Assembly (NCBI GenBank): GCA_964388275.1
Contig: CAYLZD010000064.1
Location: 1-13,195, forward strand
From: JARYLZ01 sp964388275
Lineage (GTDB): Bacteria > Bacteroidota > Ignavibacteria > SZUA-365
DNA length: 13,195 nt
Direction: 5' to 3'
Part shown: positions 9,042-13,195 of the stretch, piece after piece
How the letters are laid out: each line of letters begins with the position of its first letter
How positions within the stretch are numbered: the stretch's first letter is position 1
Notes under the pieces: model-generated
What the model was told of the DNA's origin: nothing
Seen by the model: the letters and a program-made list of their open reading frames with translations, nothing else
Databases searched by the model: none
Translations under genes and position numbers: made by a program

Positions 9042-10208
9042 ATGAAGAAAACGACCGACATATCGCAAGGTAAAAGAGAATTCCTTCGCGCGTGCGCGTT
9101 CGCCGCGGGTTATTGCGTCTTGCGCGGCGCTTCAACCGGCCCGGTGCTGAATGCCGCAGTCGCCGCCGGGGCGCCCCGGCGGAAGGACATCGACTGGAAA
9201 TGGAGCAAGGAGGCTTTGTTCACGAAAAAGAGCTCACGCGGGGTCCGCTGCCTGAAATGTCCCAGATTCTGCGATCTCGCCGAAGGCGAAACCGGCTTCT
9301 GCCGCAGCCGCGAAGTGCACGGCGGCAAAATGTACAGTATTGCCTACGGCAATCCCTGCGCCGTTCACGTGGATCCCATCGAGAAAAAACCCTTTTACCA
9401 TTTCCTGCCGACGACGCGATCCTACTCGATAGCCGCGGCCGGCTGCAACCTGCGCTGCCTCAACTGCCAGAACTGGCAGATCGCGCAGTACAGTCCTCGT
9501 GAAACCAGCAACGTGGAACTAATGCCCGAAGCCGTCGTCCGTGAAGCGCAGCGCGAAAAATGCGCGTCGATCGCCTACACGTATTCTGAGCCGACGACGT
9601 TCTACGAGTACATGCTAGACACCTGCGAAGAGGCCCGTGAACGCGGGATCAGAAACGTCATCAAATCCAACGGGACGATCAACGAGGCCCCCCTGCGGCG
9701 TTTGGCGAAAACGCTGGATGCCGCGAATATCGATCTGAAGTCGTTCGATGCGGAAACCTACCGCAAACTTGCCGCCGGAAATCTCCAAACCGTGCTTCGG
9801 ACACTGCAAGTGCTGAAAGAGGAGGGCGTCTGGCTGGAAATAACCTGTCTCGTGGTGCCGACATGGACAGACGGCCTCGATCAAATACGCCGCATGTGCG
9901 TCTGGCTCCGGGAGAACAAGCTTGCCGACTGTCCTTTGCATTTCACGCGTTTCACGCCTCTCTACAAGCTCAACCGCCTTCCGCCGACGCCTGTATCCAC
10001 ACTCGAGAAAGCGCGCGATATCGCCCGAAAAGAGGGAATACGCTACGTGTACATCGGAAATGTTCCAGGCAACGAAGCGGAAAACACCTTCTGCGCTTCC
10101 TGCGGAAAGACAATATTGGAGCGCCGCGGCTTCGCCATACTCACCAACCGCATATCGAAAGGAAAGTGTTCTTTCTGCGGAAGCGTCATTCCGGGAGTCT
10201 GGAGTTGA
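9042..10208 (+). CDS. amrS: AmmeMemoRadiSam system radical SAM enzyme AmrS with Tat-like leader
   Basis: A 388-residue radical SAM protein (393 if the ATG at 9027 is used). Cys135, Cys139 and Cys142 form the C-x3-C-x2-C motif (G-C-N-L-R-C-L-N-C) that binds the 4Fe-4S cluster. A cysteine-rich segment before it (C70, C73, C77, C87 in V-R-C-L-K-C-P-R-F-C) and a C-terminal pair of C-x2-C knuckles (351/354 and 376/379) are typical of AmrS and may bind zinc or another cluster. The N-terminus is unusual: G-K-R-E-F-L-R (10-16), then a hydrophobic stretch and an Ala-rich region to about 44, which resembles a Tat signal with Lys-Arg in place of Arg-Arg. An exported or membrane-held enzyme would fit the lipoprotein leader of AmrB-AmrA, but a radical SAM enzyme outside the cytoplasm would need an electron and SAM supply, so export is uncertain. 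The substrate is unknown. Confidence 0.92.
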   Translation: MKKTTDISQGKREFLRACAFAAGYCVLRGASTGPVLNAAVAAGAPRRKDIDWKWSKEALFTKKSSRGVRCLKCPRFCDLAEGETGFCRSREVHGGKMYSIAYGNPCAVHVDPIEKKPFYHFLPTTRSYSIAAAGCNLRCLNCQNWQIAQYSPRETSNVELMPEAVVREAQREKCASIAYTYSEPTTFYEYMLDTCEEARERGIRNVIKSNGTINEAPLRRLAKTLDAANIDLKSFDAETYRKLAAGNLQTVLRTLQVLKEEGVWLEITCLVVPTWTDGLDQIRRMCVWLRENKLADCPLHFTRFTPLYKLNRLPPTPVSTLEKARDIARKEGIRYVYIGNVPGNEAENTFCASCGKTILERRGFAILTNRISKGKCSFCGSVIPGVWS

Positions 10209-10374
10209 CCGTCTGCCATGAGCGGTTGCGGCAGGCGTATCGGTCCGGCTTTGAGACAGCATAGAAATCCCGAAAAAATATTCCGTTCTGTCAGGTTTCA
10301 ACGCTCGAAGTCGTCTTATTAGTATCGGAGGTTTCCAACAACAAGGACGCCGGTTTGAGATCGAGAATTTGCCC

Positions 10375-10383
10375 GGAGGAGGG
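10375..10383 (+). promoter_or_regulatory. Strong Shine-Dalgarno supporting a GTG start
   Basis: GGAGGAGGG at 10375-10383 lies directly upstream of the GTG at 10387. In this frame no ATG occurs nearby upstream, and translation from the GTG gives a proper signal peptide, so this site fixes the start of the last gene. Confidence 0.7.
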
Positions 10384-10386
10384 AAG

Positions 10387-13195
10387 GTGACAAAGCGAAT
10401 TTCAATGCGCTGCTGCTGTATGTTCGGCATCATTCTGCTCAACTGTTTAGGATATTCCATCTCGAATGCGCAGTCCCCGAGCATTTTGAATATCAAAACC
10501 TCCTGGCCGACAGTCAATTTCTCCTTTCAGCTTTATCCGACAACAAAGGAATCATACTATCCCGACAAAGCGCATTTCCGGCTCTTCGAAGACGAGAGGG
10601 AAATACCGGACTTCAAAATGATACACGACAGCACTGACTACAGCCCCAAGCTGACCGCGGCTCTGGTGTTTGCGTCCGGAGCTTCCATGGCGCTCAATTC
10701 CCGCCTGGAAATACAGAAGGCCGGGGGGCTGCAGTACCTGCATATGATGAGACCCTCACACGACAATGCTTCGCTGATCACTTACTCCGACACTGCGCTC
10801 ATCCGGCAAGGCATGACCCATGATACGTCGCTGCTGAGGCACGCAATAGAAAACATCACGGCAAGCGGCGGACGCGCGATTTACGACGGCGTCATGAATG
10901 GCATTCAGCATATCGCCGACACGGATTCCACCAATGGTTGGTCTCGATTTGTGATAGTCGTCACCGACGGTATCGATAGTTCCAGCGCGCATACACTGAG
11001 TCAATGCATTGCATTTTCGAATCAAAAACGGATTAAAGTGTATGTGATAAGTCTCGGCGCTTCAGTAAATGTCCAGCAGCTGGATTCGCTTGCGAGATAC
11101 ACCGGAGGAAGATACTGGGGACACGGGGACTCCGCATCGATCGATTTCGCCTTCAGATTGATTGTCGAAGAAAACCAACTCATCCCCTACGTTGAACCTC
11201 ATCCTCCGCGTATTGAATACAATACCGTATGCTCAGATGGGGCCGTGCGAAACATCCGCCTCGTCTGCGGCGGCCCTTATTACTCGCCGCCCGATACGGC
11301 GCGCGGGGTGTTCCTGGCGCGGAAGGACACCACCGGTTATTCGCCGCTGTCGATCTCGGTCGGTGAAGGCAAGGGTTTGCCGGGAGATACCGTGGCCGTC
11401 CCGATTGTATTATCCACACCGGTCGACGGCGAGCCGTTTTCCACCGCAACGTTTGTCCTTGAATTCTCCTCGCAGGATCTCAAATTCCTCGACTTCGTGA
11501 CGGACGAAGCAACCCTTCTGAAAGGCGTTCAGGTTTCGGCGACTCAAATCCCTGGAGGCATTCGAGGCGTCATTACGAAACGCATCATCATGGATACGAG
11601 CGGCGGAGTTCTGTTGTGGGCGCGTTTCCGGGTCGTGGGGATGTCCGTCGGGAAAATCTGTCCGCTTGCACTGAAGGACTGGAAATTCGACACTTGGTGC
11701 TTCCGCGCTTCAATCAGCGGCGGTTCTTTGCGGATTGCGCCCTATCTCCAAATCGTATCCCAAAAGGGCAAATACCTCTGCCCCGGTGACAGCACGGTGC
11801 TTGCGGCCACGAACGGATTCTCGTCGTATCTCTGGTCCACTGGAGACACGTCGTGCTCGATTGCCGTCGGATCGGACGGAATGTTCTCATGCTCGGCCCG
11901 AGCTTTCACCGGCGACACATTGACTGACTCGATCAGGATCGAATACCGGCGTGTTGAAAAACCGCGGATAATCGCCGACCGGGGGCTTTCGATTTGCCCA
12001 GGGGATTCGATAAGACTTGAGGTCGCCTCCTACGCCGCATCGTACGCATGGTCGAGCGGGGACAGCGGTAGCATCATCATCATCGACGCTCCCGGCCGAT
12101 ACAGTGTGACGGTGGTAGATTGGAACGGCTGCCGTTCCGAATCGGATACCGTGGAAATCGTATCGGCATGGACCGATCCCTCCAACATAATCGGCTCGCG
12201 CGAAACCTGTCCGGGCGGCCGCTCGCATTATTCCGTTCAGGAGACTCCGGGCGCGCTGTACGAATGGTCTGTGAGCGGGGGAGATATTTTCGGAAGGGCG
12301 GACTCTTCAACCATATGGATACGATGGAAGGCGGCCGGCGTCGGCAGTGTGGCGGTCAAGGTGACGCACCTGACCGACGGATGCCTCGGGCTCGCAGCGG
12401 CCGATGTTGGTATACGGTTGCCGAAGGCGCCCGGTCTGACGGTATCCGGGAGGGCTTTTCCGTGCGAGGGCGATACCGTCCGAATCGCTGTTGCGGATTC
12501 GTTGTGGACATCCTTTGCATGGAACACAGGCGATACTACTCGTTCGATAGCCGTTACTCGCAGCGGCCGGTATTTCGCGCACGCTTCAAATGGCGACGGT
12601 TGTGAAGCGGATTCGGATACGGCCGAGGTGTTCTTCGCGGCGGGTCCTGCCCCGCGCATATCAGGCCCCGACAGCGTCTGCGCGGGCATGCTCGCGCAAT
12701 ACAGCACAACCGGGGTTCAGAGCCACCTTTACGAGTGGACTGTCACCGGAGGCGTGCCGGTATCATCGAGATTCTCATCGGACATCACGGTGCGTTGGCA
12801 CAATCAGTCCGAAGGCCGACTGTCGGTCAGGGAAAACGACGGGAACTGCGAGGGCACGGCATATGCTTCCGTGGTCATATCGAGTATCGAGAAACCCGTG
12901 CTGACTATCTTCGGAAAAAATGTCATATGTGAAGGTGATTCGGTTGTTCTGGAGGCCGGGGAAGGGTATGCCGACTATTTGTGGAACACCGGCGCATTAT
13001 CCAGAAGGATCGCGGCAAAGACAAGCGGTGAGTATTACGTAACGGCGATCGATGCGGCGGGATGCTCTGCTGAGTCCGATACTGTTCGAGTCATGGTAAA
13101 AGCCGCGCCGTCGCCGCGTCTCGGCATATCGGGATCGACTTCATTTTGTCCCGGTGATTCGGTATTACTTGATGCCGGCGATGGTTTCATTTCAT
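10387..13195 (+). CDS. Large surface protein with vWA-like, cohesin-like and Ig/PKD-like repeats (partial, 3' end outside window)
   Basis: The frame stays open for 936 codons to the window edge. The start is GTG at 10387. A Sec leader (Lys3, Arg4, Arg8, hydrophobic core 11-23, cut after S-N-A at 26-28 before Gln) is followed by about 55 residues and a von Willebrand factor A-like domain (about 84-262) recognisable from A-L-V-F-A-S-G-A-S-M, G-G-R-A-I-Y-D-G and V-V-T-D-G-I-D. Its MIDAS is degraded: the first Asp is Ala96, and the usual Ser and Thr are Gly98 and Arg163; Ser100 and Asp194 remain. Residues about 320-452 (L-P-G-D-T-V-A-V-P-I onward) look cohesin-like. From 459 on come alternating Ig-like and PKD-like modules, usually with one cysteine pair each. 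A role in surface adhesion or matrix binding is inferred. A sorting signal would lie beyond the window. It follows amrS by 178 bases, probably as a separate unit. Confidence 0.85.
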   Translation, partial: MTKRISMRCCCMFGIILLNCLGYSISNAQSPSILNIKTSWPTVNFSFQLYPTTKESYYPDKAHFRLFEDEREIPDFKMIHDSTDYSPKLTAALVFASGASMALNSRLEIQKAGGLQYLHMMRPSHDNASLITYSDTALIRQGMTHDTSLLRHAIENITASGGRAIYDGVMNGIQHIADTDSTNGWSRFVIVVTDGIDSSSAHTLSQCIAFSNQKRIKVYVISLGASVNVQQLDSLARYTGGRYWGHGDSASIDFAFRLIVEENQLIPYVEPHPPRIEYNTVCSDGAVRNIRLVCGGPYYSPPDTARGVFLARKDTTGYSPLSISVGEGKGLPGDTVAVPIVLSTPVDGEPFSTATFVLEFSSQDLKFLDFVTDEATLLKGVQVSATQIPGGIRGVITKRIIMDTSGGVLLWARFRVVGMSVGKICPLALKDWKFDTWCFRASISGGSLRIAPYLQIVSQKGKYLCPGDSTVLAATNGFSSYLWSTGDTSCSIAVGSDGMFSCSARAFTGDTLTDSIRIEYRRVEKPRIIADRGLSICPGDSIRLEVASYAASYAWSSGDSGSIIIIDAPGRYSVTVVDWNGCRSESDTVEIVSAWTDPSNIIGSRETCPGGRSHYSVQETPGALYEWSVSGGDIFGRADSSTIWIRWKAAGVGSVAVKVTHLTDGCLGLAAADVGIRLPKAPGLTVSGRAFPCEGDTVRIAVADSLWTSFAWNTGDTTRSIAVTRSGRYFAHASNGDGCEADSDTAEVFFAAGPAPRISGPDSVCAGMLAQYSTTGVQSHLYEWTVTGGVPVSSRFSSDITVRWHNQSEGRLSVRENDGNCEGTAYASVVISSIEKPVLTIFGKNVICEGDSVVLEAGEGYADYLWNTGALSRRIAAKTSGEYYVTAIDAAGCSAESDTVRVMVKAAPSPRLGISGSTSFCPGDSVLLDAGDGFIS
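11761..13195 (+). repeat. Array of alternating Ig-like (A) and PKD-like (B) protein modules
   Basis: Within the last gene, two module types recur in the order A-A-B-A-B-A-A (the last cut by the edge). Type A (residues about 459-522, 531-593, 685-750, 839-905, 912 onward) shows C-x-G-D-S/T near its start, W-S/N-T/S-G in the middle, a G-R/E-Y turn, then G-C and S-D-T. Type B (about 601-678 and 757-832) shows G-S/P ... C-P/A-G ... Y-E-W-S/T-V-S/T-G-G ... I-R/V-R-W, then a second Cys. Copies are diverged at DNA level. Such modules usually act as stalks or binding domains of secreted FCB-group proteins. Confidence 0.8.

Noticed and set aside
10213..10234. Hairpin CTGCC...GGCAG just after amrS as a terminator
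   Set aside because: Only five pairs and followed by mixed sequence, not by T residues.

Overview
The window is GC-rich, gene-dense bacterial DNA with every recognisable gene on the + strand. A bacterium of the FCB group (the Bacteroidota/Chlorobiota/Ignavibacteria/Kapabacteria neighbourhood) is the best guess. Two things support this. The last gene is a large surface protein built from 'C-P-G-D-S ... W-S-T-G-D ... G-C ... S-D-T-V' Ig-like and PKD-like modules, a style common in that group. In addition, all four Sec-type signal peptides are predicted to be cut just before a glutamine, matching the published Bacteroidetes 'Q-rule'. The assignment is an inference, not a proof.

Layout: (1) 1-56, the last codons of an upstream gene. 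(2) 191-2983, two adjacent, clearly paralogous genes of unknown function. Each encodes a signal peptide, a soluble domain of about 110 residues, and a glycine-rich hydrophobic region that I resolve into four units of about 60 residues. (3) 3143-5290, an exported prolyl oligopeptidase (family S9A) with the full catalytic triad. (4) 5388-10208, a compact three-gene AmmeMemoRadiSam operon: a predicted lipoprotein fusing AmrB (Memo-like) to AmrA (AMMECR1-like), a polytopic membrane protein with a spermidine-synthase-like domain, and the radical SAM enzyme AmrS with a Tat-like leader. A heptanucleotide tandem repeat lies at the first gene junction, and the second junction is nearly gapless. (5) 10387 to the right edge, a large surface protein cut by the window end: a vWA-like domain with a degraded metal site, a cohesin-like domain and alternating cysteine-paired modules.

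Working picture: almost everything here is predicted to be exported or in the envelope. The most unusual points are the AmmeMemoRadiSam operon, whose members all carry export or membrane signals and whose membrane partner has replaced aminopropyltransferase acidic residues, and the four-unit repeat family in the tandem paralogs. AmmeMemoRadiSam chemistry is not settled as far as I know, so no substrate is proposed. No tRNA, rRNA, CRISPR array, transposase or convincing intrinsic terminator was seen. No gap between genes exceeds 300 bases.
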